Below are positions 1 through 10,502 of a stretch of DNA of 64,000 nt, in pieces. Position 1 is the first letter of the stretch, and the number at the start of each line of letters is the position of its first letter. This DNA is from Theocolax elegans (taxonomy: Eukaryota > Arthropoda > Insecta > Hymenoptera > Cerocephalidae): the NCBI GenBank assembly GCA_026168455.1, contig CM047425.1, positions 23,266,648 through 23,330,647 on the forward strand, given 5' to 3'. The notes under the pieces were generated by a model that was given only the letters and a program-made list of their open reading frames with translations, searched no databases and was not told the DNA's origin. Made by a program: the position numbers and the translations under genes.

Positions 1-313
1 CATATATATATACATACATATATATATATATATGTATACGTATACAGACACACCAGACACATACACACACGTACGCAATATCTTTGAGACACGCACGCAC
101 ACGCTTATATAAACACAGACAGCAACTCACCAACCCTATCGCGAACCATAAGACAGGGAGATATACACATATACCAGTTTATGCGAATACTTTCTGGCGC
201 CTGAGAGACAGACGGACAGACGGAGAGCGAGAAAGATAGAGAGCGAGAGCGAGAGAGAGAGGGGGATATAGGGATCCTTCGGAGGCCGCTAGTGGTTTAT
301 AAATAGAGGAAAC

Positions 314-353
<40 letters not shown>

Positions 354-675
354 GCTTTGTCGAGGTGAACGACAGCCACGGCTAATAACACGCCGAGTTC
401 GCCGGCGGTTGGAGCAGCAGCAGCAGCAGCAGCCACATCCACGAAAACGGAGCGTCGAGGTGAACCGGGAAGCGACGCGGCTACTTGGCCCGAGGGCGGG
501 AAATTCGAAATAGCGGACATCGCGAACCGGTGACCGCACGCGTGACCTGCCGAAAAGACAACACGCACCTGACCGACAGTTTAGTACGACCCGACTCACC
601 TGGCTACCGGTCTATCATCCTTTACCGCCGACGACGACGACCACGCACCCGCAACTTCTTCCTGGATCTGACAAG
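1..675 (+). promoter_or_regulatory. 5' leader and probable promoter region of the 133-residue gene
   Basis: This stretch lies directly upstream of the first coding exon. It opens with a (TA)n/(ATAC)n microsatellite (1-50), then CA-rich sequence. Purine GA repeats follow (about 223-262, and 315-345 nearly pure GA), then seven AGC triplets at 413-433 and CpG-rich sequence up to the start codon. An ATG at 181 opens an 8-codon frame ending in TGA at 202-204. After it there is no ATG on the + strand until 676, which fits a scanned 5' UTR. The frame of the start codon is closed upstream by TAG at 511-513. The transcription start cannot be placed; the GA-rich tracts resemble GAGA-type promoter sequence in insects, but that is inference. 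Confidence 0.55.
413..433 (+). repeat. (AGC)7 trinucleotide repeat in the 5' leader
   Basis: Seven perfect AGC units lie about 240 bases before the start codon. They are in the predicted untranslated leader, because the start-codon frame is closed by TAG at 511-513 and no ATG precedes it in range. Confidence 0.9.
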
Positions 676-783
676 ATGGCGTTCATGATGCCCGTGGTTA
701 AAAACGAGTGGGATATTTACAAGACGAACCGTCACAGACGATCCTCGGAGTGTTCGAATCCTCAGGCCTGTCGCAGCAGAAAG
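676..783 (+). CDS. First coding exon of a conserved-looking Ser-rich small protein, unknown family
   Basis: The ATG at 676 sits in a good context (ACAAGATGG) and is the first ATG after a 490-base ATG-free leader, with an in-frame TAG at 511-513. The exon encodes exactly 36 residues, beginning MAFMMPVVKNEWDIYKTNR, and ends AAG|GTGAGT, a near-perfect splice donor in phase 0. Reading on past 783 gives AT-rich, Tyr/Leu-rich translation typical of intron. The peptide carries RRSS and SRKVS around the exon end, which match basophilic-kinase sites (R-R/K-x-S). Codon use is GC-rich compared with the intron. There is no signal peptide or membrane segment. I have an impression that this N-terminus is conserved among insects but cannot name the family, so no symbol is given. 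Confidence 0.8.
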
Positions 784-1588
784 GTGAGTTACTCCTCTTA
801 TTTATATTCATTGCCATATTATACACCTATATACCTCTATACCTTTAATCCACCGAGGGTTCGCCAAACGTTTTCGCTACCACTAATACCTAATTCAATT
901 TTCCCACTTATTTTTCACGTATCGTTACATTTAAACGATGTAAATATTCGTGCAAATTACGTATAACGAAATATAACGTTTATTCGTAATTTCCTTATCC
1001 TGATGGTAAGATGCAACTCGTGCACAACCATGCACCCTATAGTTGTGCGCGAGTTCAAAAAGTAATCGATTTATTTTATTGCAACGCACTTTCGATATGT
1101 CTTTTTAATACCTTACGGCTAAGTGGATCCAATATATTGTATGACCGTGTATAAATCTGTATTAAATCGTATACTTGACCACGCTGTATTTCATCTACCA
1201 CTTATTTCTCGTTTTATCCTGGATATTTTTTTTTCAATGCTTATCTATCGTTAACCTTGCACAAAATGCGTGCAACGTGTTAAATTATACGGTTTTAGTA
1301 AATAAACGTGGAACAAAAAACGAGCAAATGACACTGCTATATTAGAAACATAAAACTATTTTATTACGCACGTTTAATATCTGACATAGATTTTTTTTCT
1401 GTACTGTATAATTGTAACTTAAAATTATTTTACGAGTAGTTTTATAAGAGATGTATATAAAAATTAGACGTGGAAGAAAAAAGAAACGGAGAAAAATAAA
1501 ATTTCAATCCGATTGTTACGAATTTTAAAAGTATATTTAAAGATGAAAGGATTGTTTTAATGTAACAGATGTGTAAAGGAATTTATTG

Positions 1589-1650
1589 TGACGTCAAATG
1601 AAAAATCGATGACACTCCAAGTGCTTCGCTGTTGCTTTTCTGTATAAAAG
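1589..1650 (+). promoter_or_regulatory. CRE palindrome followed by TATA box in intron 1
   Basis: TGACGTCA at 1589-1596 is a perfect cAMP-response-element palindrome. TATAAAAG, a canonical TATA box, follows at 1643-1650. The spacing resembles a compact CREB-driven promoter and could start an alternative transcript or an intronic RNA. TATAAAAG alone is not rare in AT-rich DNA, so only the combination carries weight. Confidence 0.3.
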
Positions 1651-3241
1651 ACGACGCAAAAAAAAATTGAGAAACTTAATGATAATACATCCGGTCTTTT
1701 CCAGATTATAAATAAACATCCTTGTTATAATTAATTTTCTTATTTTCGCAAATCATAGCAATCTAATAATAATTAACATTACGAAATGCGCAACATTACC
1801 ACTTTTGTTGTGGACCATCGAAAAATATTCGATATTTAAGAAGTTCGATAGATATAAACGTTATTATATACATTTACTTAAATTGTCTTATTACCAATAC
1901 GTTTCAAGTATCAATTAAAGCAGAAACGCGTGCGCACTTTTTTTTAATTAAACAAAATTACTTAGAGTAGAATAACTTGTGTTCGATAAGCAGCGTACGA
2001 ATAATCGAGGTTATTATTCATTAACGTATTTTGTTAACAATTATATTATTGTTTACTTACGTATAGACACATAGGTTTAACTCTAATAAACACGTATTAT
2101 CGCAATTTAATTCGGTGTCAATAGCAGATAATTCGCTACAAACAAGCGTTAAATTTGCTTGTTCTGTTTTTCCAAGATTTGCAATATTGTGTATACAAAA
2201 TCACCATTTACGCAGATTAACTGCACTTTCGTCACTGTCACGAGACTTGAGAAATTCGAACGTGTGTATATAATTTGGTACTTTTTCCGCGTTCCAACGC
2301 TCTGGACACTCATTCGACCAAAAATATTTAAGTTTTTCCCTCTTAACTCGTCAACGACGTATAAATTGGATTTTTCGATTATGTATGAAATAATTATAAA
2401 CTCAAGTTTGCCAAGTAGCATTTTATTTATTACGTTTTATTAATAATTTTAATTTTGTTTCCAATGTGTTTTATAAAATTTTTAATTTATCAGCTTAAAT
2501 TATGACCCAGTTTGCATGCCCTACAACCTGATGGAAGTAATATATAGTCGACGTGTCCTCGATAAGTTTCATTTTCTTTTAATAATATGCTATCGTTAAC
2601 ATTCATAGCTTAATAAACTGAATTTAGATGATAATGTACACACGACAGTGTAATAGCGTCGTTAATATTGTTAATACTCGTCAATATATGGATCATTCTG
2701 CAAATTTCATGCTTTTCGTAATACAACCTTTGTATATTATACGCCCGCGTTATTTAAGTATAATAAACTCGCGATTTCCTTTTTTTTCAAGTAATATACG
2801 TATCGTCAACATTACGAAGAATAATTTAATTTGGAAGCTATGATTTGATTAAGAAAATTTGATTGTTATGTACGATAAATTGACTATTGCAATTGATCCG
2901 CTCAAATTTCATTTGTTACATAAAATAAATAGGCTTTACGCGATTTCCATACAATTTTTTTTCGTCAGCATAGTTTATATATTGTATTACGTGAACACCT
3001 GTACATATATATACACCCATTTATATCATCCAAATATAATCTGTATATTCATCAAATAAGATACCAGAGATTGGTTATATTTGTGCACTTGAATCTAATA
3101 TTGACACAGACATTCCCATTATAAAAATAATTGACTTTGAAAAGCTCAAGTTAATTTTAAACCATTATTTTATCTCTTCTCTAACTGCAGATGGGAAAAA
3201 AACTTTTTTTTTTGACGACATCTCGGCTTTACGCGAAGATC

Positions 3242-3469
3242 CACGTGTATATTTACACAACCGAGCATACATGTATAATTAGTCTGTCACGTGCGTTCGT
3301 CGAACTCATTATGCTTTCATACGTATTACATGTACGTGTAATCTTGTAACTTCCATGTAACGGATGAGTCTCAAAAATTCATCTATACATTTCATTTCCC
3401 AATAAAAAATATACTTATGTATATGTAATAAGTGGAATATGCATCTATATACATCAGACGATCACGTGA
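3242..3469. promoter_or_regulatory. Cluster of three CACGTG E-boxes in intron 1
   Basis: CACGTG occurs at 3242-3247 and 3288-3293, and inside TCACGTGA at 3463-3468. These are binding sites typical of bHLH-ZIP or PAS-bHLH factors (Myc/Max, MITF/TFEB, Clock/Cycle). The last site is the 8-bp TCACGTGA form preferred by MITF/TFEB-type factors and overlaps a TGACGT half-CRE. This is motif evidence only. Confidence 0.25.
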
Positions 3470-5485
3470 CGTTTTATAACCTATAGAGCATTGACTTGAT
3501 TCAGTTGCCTGGATATCCTGTTGCTAAGCTGTTGATCTTTCAACGTATATATACACTTCTTTTCTAATGCTTATGCCGCTGATAACCTTTTCAAACTAAA
3601 CTCGCGGAATTGCAAATTTTTAAGAGGATTTTGCAGAATCTCCACTATACGCTCTTGGAAACCTCTCTATTGATTTTTTATTATAATAATCTAATCCTTT
3701 TGTAATGTAAATTCATTTCTAATCTTGTATGTGTGACCTTTTTGGTTCTTAAATAATTTTTTTTACGCATTACATTTTATTTGCAATGGCTGTGACTATA
3801 TTAAGATTTGTATTATTGAATTCAGTATCAATATTTAACATTTTTAACGCAGTTGAATGTTTTACGATGAATCATTATTCTACAGAAACGATTACATCTT
3901 AAAATGAAATCAAGGAAATGATGAAATTTTCGTTGTGGATTTTGAATATCGAGTCAAATGAATACACAGCATTTACAATCTATTACTGGATGAAGAAATG
4001 GGAAATACGTTTTTATCATTTACATTTTATAAGATCTGTATCTCTCTTATTTATAGATTTAAATGTAAACGGTATATACTTTAACTGAATTCTTTCGAAA
4101 TTTTTTCAAATTGGGCAAATGCAATCGTGAACCTCTAAAGAATTTTCTATATGGGTTCTGAACTTAAACAACTTGTTTATATGATTATAATGCGTATGAT
4201 TTCACGGCTAATAAACTGTGACTGGCTTGCTGAGTTTGCAAAGCTTCAAAAGTATTGCATAGTATATTGAAATGGAAATAAATTTGCCATATAAGCACTT
4301 GGATTTTTTTTATTCAATGAGACAATGAAAATTTTATATATTTAAATGTTTTTAGAAAATTCTAGATTTGTATAAATCTTATTGATATATTATTTAAAAT
4401 GATAATCTTTTGTCATCGTTCCGCATGAAATAAAGTAATAAAGATTAACAGAAGTTTGATATCAATGGCGCTTTTTTCTAGAAGATTCTTGCTTGTCGTC
4501 GAAAGTGTAAAGTGTAACGGTGAATCATGAACAATTCTGATCTGATTACACATCGGTTGTCTTCTACACGGTTAGTTTGATACAGTTATTTTGTAACAAT
4601 TTCGTTCGCTTTTATTGTTGATAGATGACAAACGGCTAGCGGTTCATAATCTTTGATTTCGTTGTAATAACAAAATCTAAGTATTATACTTTACTAAATA
4701 TCATTTCCTTTTTTTCTTAAATATTGTTATTAATTAATATGTATAAACTATTTAAAATCATGCGTTTAGTGTACGCAAACTTTTGCAATCAAATAAATAC
4801 GAAATAAAATTTGCTGAGTTCAACATCTTCCATGTAAGCTCGACATACGTAAGCCGAAATATACCTATATAAATCGGAGAGAGGCTGACGAATTCTCGCG
4901 TCATAACTTCGTGTTCGCCGAGATATATACGTTCAGTATATTTTTTCGAGACCAAAACGAGACATTGCCATTGCACTGCAGGAAATGTTTTCTTTGTGCG
5001 GTATTCGCGAATCTTGACCTTGCACCAATTAACTAAATATTTTCGTAACTTCACGCAAATCTCACTGATGCAGTTTCTTTATCAGTGATTAGCCGTACGC
5101 AATTAACGCTTGTTTATACGTGTACGCATATACCACTCGTTTCCAAGAATAAAAACCGATATTTCATTCTGCACATGCGTAAACCTTCGAATAAAAAAGG
5201 AAAAAGGAAAAAGGAAATTTAACTACCAGTTGCATGTGCAAGAAAAATGGTATTTGATAAACAAACAAATAAAACAAATATTTTACGCAATTAAAATATT
5301 ATTTTTAGCAAAAATATAATTTCGCAACGCGCTTAGAGAATTCTATTACTTTAATTGTTGTATATTCATATATATTTATACACATATGTAAAGAGATAAG
5401 CGGGTACGACGGCAAGATAAACTGAAATGCATTTTTTCTTTGACGAAAGACGGATTAAAGCAGATGTAGCCGAGTGAATTACCCC

Positions 5486-5564
5486 TGACGTCATATAATC
5501 ACACAATTTGAGTGCATGTGCTCGTGACGTCACTTGTGTACAACGTTGACGAATGTGTATAAAG
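5486..5564 (+). promoter_or_regulatory. Double CRE followed by TATA box in intron 1
   Basis: Two perfect TGACGTCA palindromes stand at 5486-5493 and 5525-5532, 39 bases apart. TATAAAG follows at 5558-5564, about 26 bases after the second CRE, and then CpG-rich sequence. This is a compact arrangement for a cAMP/CREB-responsive enhancer or alternative promoter within the intron. No start site or initiator is evident. Confidence 0.35.
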
Positions 5565-5767
5565 ACACACGCGTGCGTGAAAAACGTATACCGAGAGATT
5601 ATACGGTAAACCGAAATGTTGCATAATATTATCCCTAGAATATCTTATCGATTTTGTATATTTGATAATTTTTTATAACACCTGTCATTATTTATTCAGG
5701 GCTGTGTCTTGAAAAAATAGACGTATACGCCACATCGATTATTTATTATCTTTAATAAGAAAGTCGC

Positions 5768-5808
5768 AACGACGTTTTCTGCGCCCCGTAGCGACTAAAA
5801 ACGTCGTT
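5768..5808. repeat. Perfect 11-bp inverted repeat with nested second stem
   Basis: AACGACGTTTT at 5768-5778 and its exact reverse complement at 5798-5808 flank a GC-rich spacer. A second complementary pair, GTCGC at 5763-5767 and GCGAC at 5791-5795, is offset against it. It could form a cruciform or RNA hairpin in intron 1. Function unknown. Confidence 0.6.
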
Positions 5809-7679
5809 ACGAGAAAACGTATATTGTGCGGTTGGAAAAAGGAGATTTAAACAAGGTTTATTCTTTTGTTATTTTTTTTATTAACCCACGTACGTATATG
5901 TTATATATATATATCTATATCTGCAATCGCGTAAGAGAGAGCGAAGTACGTTCGTATGTATATGTGTATATATATATAAGCTTACATATATATGACCGAT
6001 TGGGTTAAATGCGTCGAAAAGCAATAAAAGAAAACTTGAGGTTTTCCCACTTTTTTTCCTTGAAACGCTTGAAAAAGTAGTAGGCATACAGTTTAGTTCG
6101 TCTTTTTTCTCTACACATATATATACACGTAATGATCGAACAGTTTCTTAGTTGGTTCGCATCAGTGGCACACATATACACATACCATTCGGCAGGAGTA
6201 ATCGCACCTATATACTTTTACATAATATACATTCCAAAGTTATAATTATTTAACTTACCAATTGACGGATGTGAACCTTGGCGTAATTACCAAGTTTAAA
6301 CCGTTTTTTCATATACACGTACCCTAGGTTCAACAATGCAGTTTTTGTTTACCTTATTTTTCTCTTAACATTTTTGAAATTCTTTTTACACGCATTTATA
6401 TATTATTTATCGATACTTATAAAGCATGTTTGTAAATACAAAAAATAAGAATTCCAGCAATTTCGTTTATATATACGTGTATGAGTGATCAACGTGCTAT
6501 AATTAAACATTTATCAATGGTTCGTTATCTTTAATTATAACGCGACTGCAAACTAACAATGTGTATCAAAGTGCGTGTGTTATTTCAAATAAACGTTATT
6601 AATTACCGTTACGAGCGCATACGTCTAAAATTAAATGAAATATAAATAATACATCAGAGCTGTTTCATTCAGCTTGATTTCACAATACGATAAAAGAGCG
6701 CTAATCAAGGCCTTAGAAAATGAGCATTCGAAACCGACAAGTAAATAGAAAGCCTTGTTCCTAAAATTATTTATTCACTCGCCTAGGTTCAACACCATCG
6801 TTTTCGTCAAAATTATCGTTTCGAGTGTTTCCTCAAAAATTATATCACGTGTCCATTGGGTAATATATATATTTTAATAATTATCTCGTTCATTGTCTCT
6901 TTATGCTCGTGTGTACGAGGAAATTTAGAGTGACCTTTTCATATGGTCATGCATATCGGTAAATTGATTTATCGCGACAATATGTGGGTTGCAAAGAAAA
7001 CGGTGACTTGGAGAATTATGTTGGAAAAGAAAAAAAGGTTCAGCTGATAAAACGGTGCACCTAATTGCACTCGCGCTTACGTATATGATTTCATTTATGT
7101 AAACTAAAGTAAATGTTTAATTTGCGTTTATATATGTATATGTATATTGCGTAACTTTATTTTAGCTTTAAGGAAAAAATGAAAAAAACTTGGCACACTT
7201 GTTTTTTTTTAATGATATTGTATTTCAAACACGATAATAACCTTTTCTATATAATGTTCAATATTTAACCGAACAATGTTTAAAAAAATACAAATTTTTT
7301 TATTTTAATATTTGTTTTATATCGTATAATTATTGAACTTGTAATCGTTTAACGTACGTATACGTGCATTATCGGAATGACGTATACTCAATATTTAACA
7401 TTAAATTTACATAAAACTGTTGATTACGTTACTGAACGAAAAAAAAATAACGCGATTTAAAAATATTAACGTACTCCTGTATGTATAAAGATTTATCTGT
7501 ATTTTTATTTATTATAAAACCCTTTTACGCGATTAATATCAATTATAGCTTAGGAGTAGATGTTCCAAAAATAGTAGCTCAACGATCGACGTACGTGTAG
7601 TATAATTGTGAACGGCGAAGCATGTATGACGCTTCACAGTTTCATTGACGATAGATCAATAAATTATATATAATTATAA

Positions 7680-8050
7680 CTGCGGTTTACGCGTAAGGTT
7701 GACGCCTCTCGCACAACGAGAAAGTATCTTAAACAGGTGTGTATAGGTATATATATACACATGTACACGAAAATACACGTGCGCTCGAATAATCCAACAA
7801 GTGTGCGTGGTGCGCGTCCTTGCGCGTTTACGCATCGGCTCGTGGACGGACGTCGGTTCTTTTTTTTGCAAGTAGCGCGTCTGCGATTTCCGTTATAAGA
7901 AAGGCGAAACTATGCGAAATCGAGAGCAGCGTTCCGCGTGCGCAACAGGACCGTATTTAGACTGACCGAGACAGCCGGCCATCCTATGCGTGTCTGTGTT
8001 TGTGCGCACATGGTTGTCTCATATAGTTACCTTTATGGACATAATAACTC
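7680..8050. promoter_or_regulatory. GC/CpG-rich island inside intron 1
   Basis: Sequence complexity and CpG density rise sharply here compared with flanking intron, with many CGCG and GTGCGC runs. The only open frame (7674-7871, minus) is short and not coding-like. An intronic enhancer or alternative promoter is the most economical reading. Confidence 0.3.
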
Positions 8051-10022
8051 CTCAGGTTTGGTAATGGAGGTTTTTTTTCTTCTCAACCGCAATCGCCGAT
8101 GAGCAAATTTTCGCAGTTATTTTGGTTGTTTCGAAAAAAACTTCATTTTAATTAGATCTGGCTTTATTCGATTTAAAGTTAAATAAACTTTTATCAAATT
8201 ATTATTTTTACATGAATTTAGGTTTTACTTAACGAATTATTTCGTTGCTAGATTGAAACGTTGAGGAAATACTCGTTCTTACAGTAGCAATATCGTTAAC
8301 TTTTTAAAGCACTACCTTTTTTTATATCGGGAGCATCGAGTATATACCAATTAAAATAATTTATAACCAATTTATGTGCAGAATCCACATAGGTATGTAG
8401 TACCATTGTGAAATTAATATTGTTTATTTTATTAGTATAGTAATATCGCGCACGAAGGTCGAGTAAACCGTGAGCCAAAAATTGTGTAATTTGTAATAAA
8501 AAAATTACCTTGGTTTATTATTATTTGCCGATCATAATTTATCGGGCATATATATAGTTATTTATAGTCGCCAAAACATTTTGTATCGGGATAATATATA
8601 AAAAATAAATATGTCAATTGTACGGACAAATTCAATAGTCGTTACTGGGATTTAACTGTTAATTAATGTTTCTGATTATTACGAGCTCATTAAATACCGA
8701 TGTATACAGACAGTAAAATATAACGATCATTTTTTTTTCTTGTACTTTATTTATAAGTAGACCGCGAGTTACTGTCGCTTCGAATGATTAATCATTATGT
8801 TTATAAGATGTTCGTTTCCTCGATATGGTTTATGTAGAATACGAATTTCACTTGTGAAAATTTGAGAATATGACTGTGTATACTATCAGAAATTATATTT
8901 AGTTGATTGCAACGTGCTCGGTAACAAAGAAAGTAGTAGCGCGAATTTCAACGTGGTCAACGAAGAATTTCCGGTGGCGTCTACGTCAATTAAGAAATAA
9001 TATACATCAATGTCAATTCCCTCTCGTTATTTTCATTATTTTTATTAATCGCACGAATTCGAGTTATCGTCCACGATGGAATTTTTGCCTGTTAATGAAT
9101 TTGACATTTTATTAAATTTGTAACATCTCTTATGCAATGTTAAATTATACATCATTATTACGTATATTGGAATGTGATTGTTTTACATTATTTATATTCA
9201 TTTTTGCGTTAGTTTGATAAAGAAAATACCACTTTTTACCTAATACCCTCATGACGCAGTACATCTGCGTGTTCCTTGTAAACGAAGGGCGGTACGATAA
9301 AGCAATGTGATACTTAGTGAGAAGCCGTATTTTGGAGGACGTTGTTATACATACATGTATACCGTGAATCGATTCGATTATACTTGTATTTATCACCCAC
9401 TCTATACCACTCGATCTCAAAATTTATCATGAAAGTTATCCAATTTAACTTGAAACTATATTGTAATTGACTTTTAATATTAGACTTTGTCATTTTGCAC
9501 TTTTGTCTCAAGTGTAACGTTGAAGTGGGATTTAAAATTAGCGGTCAAAATAATAAGAAACGGATACGCTTTAAATAGTCCACAATGTTATAAATAATTA
9601 ATTTCTGTAAGCGCACTGTTTGTTTTTCACTTTCGAATTATAAATAGTGAGTTATAATAATAAGTGTATTCATGTTTTTTATTGCACGCTTCGTGTTACT
9701 TATAACGTTCGAAGATGTATGTAATTATATTATTTTTCTGCATGGAAAACAAAGCTAAATGAGACAACCAATTAGTTTACTTGTCGACGAGGTTTCCATA
9801 ACTGTGCGTCATCTTAATCAGGATATATTCAAGTTTAACGTCATTTCTTATAGAAACAAATGAATTATGAATGAAATAATGGTTTCGAATAAATAATTAT
9901 GTGATTTAGAAATGGATAGATAATGAGAGATAATTTGGCGAACCCTCTTGAGCATTAACCATCTAAACAAGTGGTAATTTGGCCATTGAAATGATTCGAA
10001 TGCACGTGATTATTTGTTTCAG

Positions 10023-10316
10023 GTCTCGGAGTGCTCAAAATCGGAGGGTCCATCCTTGTCGACCTCCCCAGGCTCGGACTTCCTGACCTCGCCAGCCCAT
10101 CGCTCGGTACCCCTGAGCACGCGACACTTCTCGCGGACTTCGTCCCGCGCCTCGCAAAGTTCCCTTCAGTCGCCGAGCAAAAGCGCGGGCACCTCGCCCC
10201 CGAAAACCGGGAGTTCGAACTCTTTGAACAAATTCCACAATCGGCTGGTGGACAAGCTCAAGCGGTCCCTGAAAAAAGCCGACGACAGCGGGGATGACCA
10301 GCGCAACCTCTCGTGA
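10023..10316 (+). CDS. Terminal coding exon of the Ser-rich small protein
   Basis: This exon begins after TTTGTTTCAG in phase 0 and encodes 97 residues before TGA at 10314-10316, giving a 133-residue product with exon 1. The first two thirds are Ser/Thr/Pro-rich with several SP or TP dipeptides, likely disordered and phosphorylated. After that comes a basic amphipathic stretch near KFHNRLVDKLKRSLKK (residues about 107-123), suited to a helix that binds a membrane or partner, and then an acidic tail. Codon use is strongly GC-rich, unlike the surrounding spacer, and contrasts with the shadows on other frames. The start VSECSKSE echoes SSECSNPQ in exon 1. No enzymatic domain is visible. Cytoplasmic or nuclear regulatory protein is the most I would infer. 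Confidence 0.85.
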   Translation, partial: VSECSKSEGPSLSTSPGSDFLTSPAHRSVPLSTRHFSRTSSRASQSSLQSPSKSAGTSPPKTGSSNSLNKFHNRLVDKLKRSLKKADDSGDDQRNLS

Positions 10317-10502
10317 AACAATCAGGGGGTTTTGGGCCGGCCACCGCCGTTCGGCTCGAAACCGATCGACATACGACGTACCTCGGCGCCCCAGACATCG
10401 CCTCTGAGCGCCTCGTCGTCCGGGAACAGCAGCAATACCAGCGAGGTCGCTCACTCGTGCCCGAGTAGGCAAAACCGGAACGATGACGAAGCCGGTTGGT
10501 AG
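10317..10502 (+). CDS. Candidate readthrough extension, in frame after the TGA stop
   Basis: Directly after TGA at 10314-10316 the same frame stays open for 61 codons to TAG at 10500-10502. The translation is Ser/Pro/Asn-rich (for example TSAPQTSPLSASSSG) and similar in character to the protein upstream. Extended product length would be 195 residues if an amino acid is inserted at the TGA. GC-rich sequence that can pair lies soon after the stop: GGCCGGCC at 10335-10342 and GCCG-TT-CGGC at 10346-10355. Against it, the base after TGA is A rather than C, the most leaky context in Drosophila. In sequence this GC-rich a 61-codon run has a fair chance of being accidental, very roughly one in seven by my estimate. 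It may be plain 3' UTR. Confidence 0.3.
   Translation, partial: NNQGVLGRPPPFGSKPIDIRRTSAPQTSPLSASSSGNSSNTSEVAHSCPSRQNRNDDEAGW

Larger units (their letters stand above)
784..10022 (+). other. Intron 1 (9.2 kb, phase 0)
   Basis: The donor is AAG|GTGAGT at 783/784 and the acceptor is TTATTTGTTTCAG|GTCTCG at 10022/10023. Both are strong, and they join the two coding exons in frame. The body is AT-rich with many TA and CA microsatellites. I see no further convincing coding exon inside it. It contains three perfect CRE palindromes, a small CACGTG group, an inverted repeat at 5768-5808 and a GC-rich island at about 7680-8050. These are listed separately and make it a likely regulatory intron. Open frames inside it, such as 5826-6008 or 8903-9115, have no coding character. 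Confidence 0.8.

Noticed and set aside
485..688. 67-codon + frame overlapping the start codon
   Set aside because: It begins with TTG, not ATG, so it is not an upstream ORF likely to be used.
2149..2443. Overlapping 90 and 94-codon frames on opposite strands
   Set aside because: Translations are typical of AT-rich intron and neither has a splice context or domain.
10031..10297. 88-codon frame in the second + frame of the same exon
   Set aside because: It does not join the exon 1 frame and is a shadow of the main frame.
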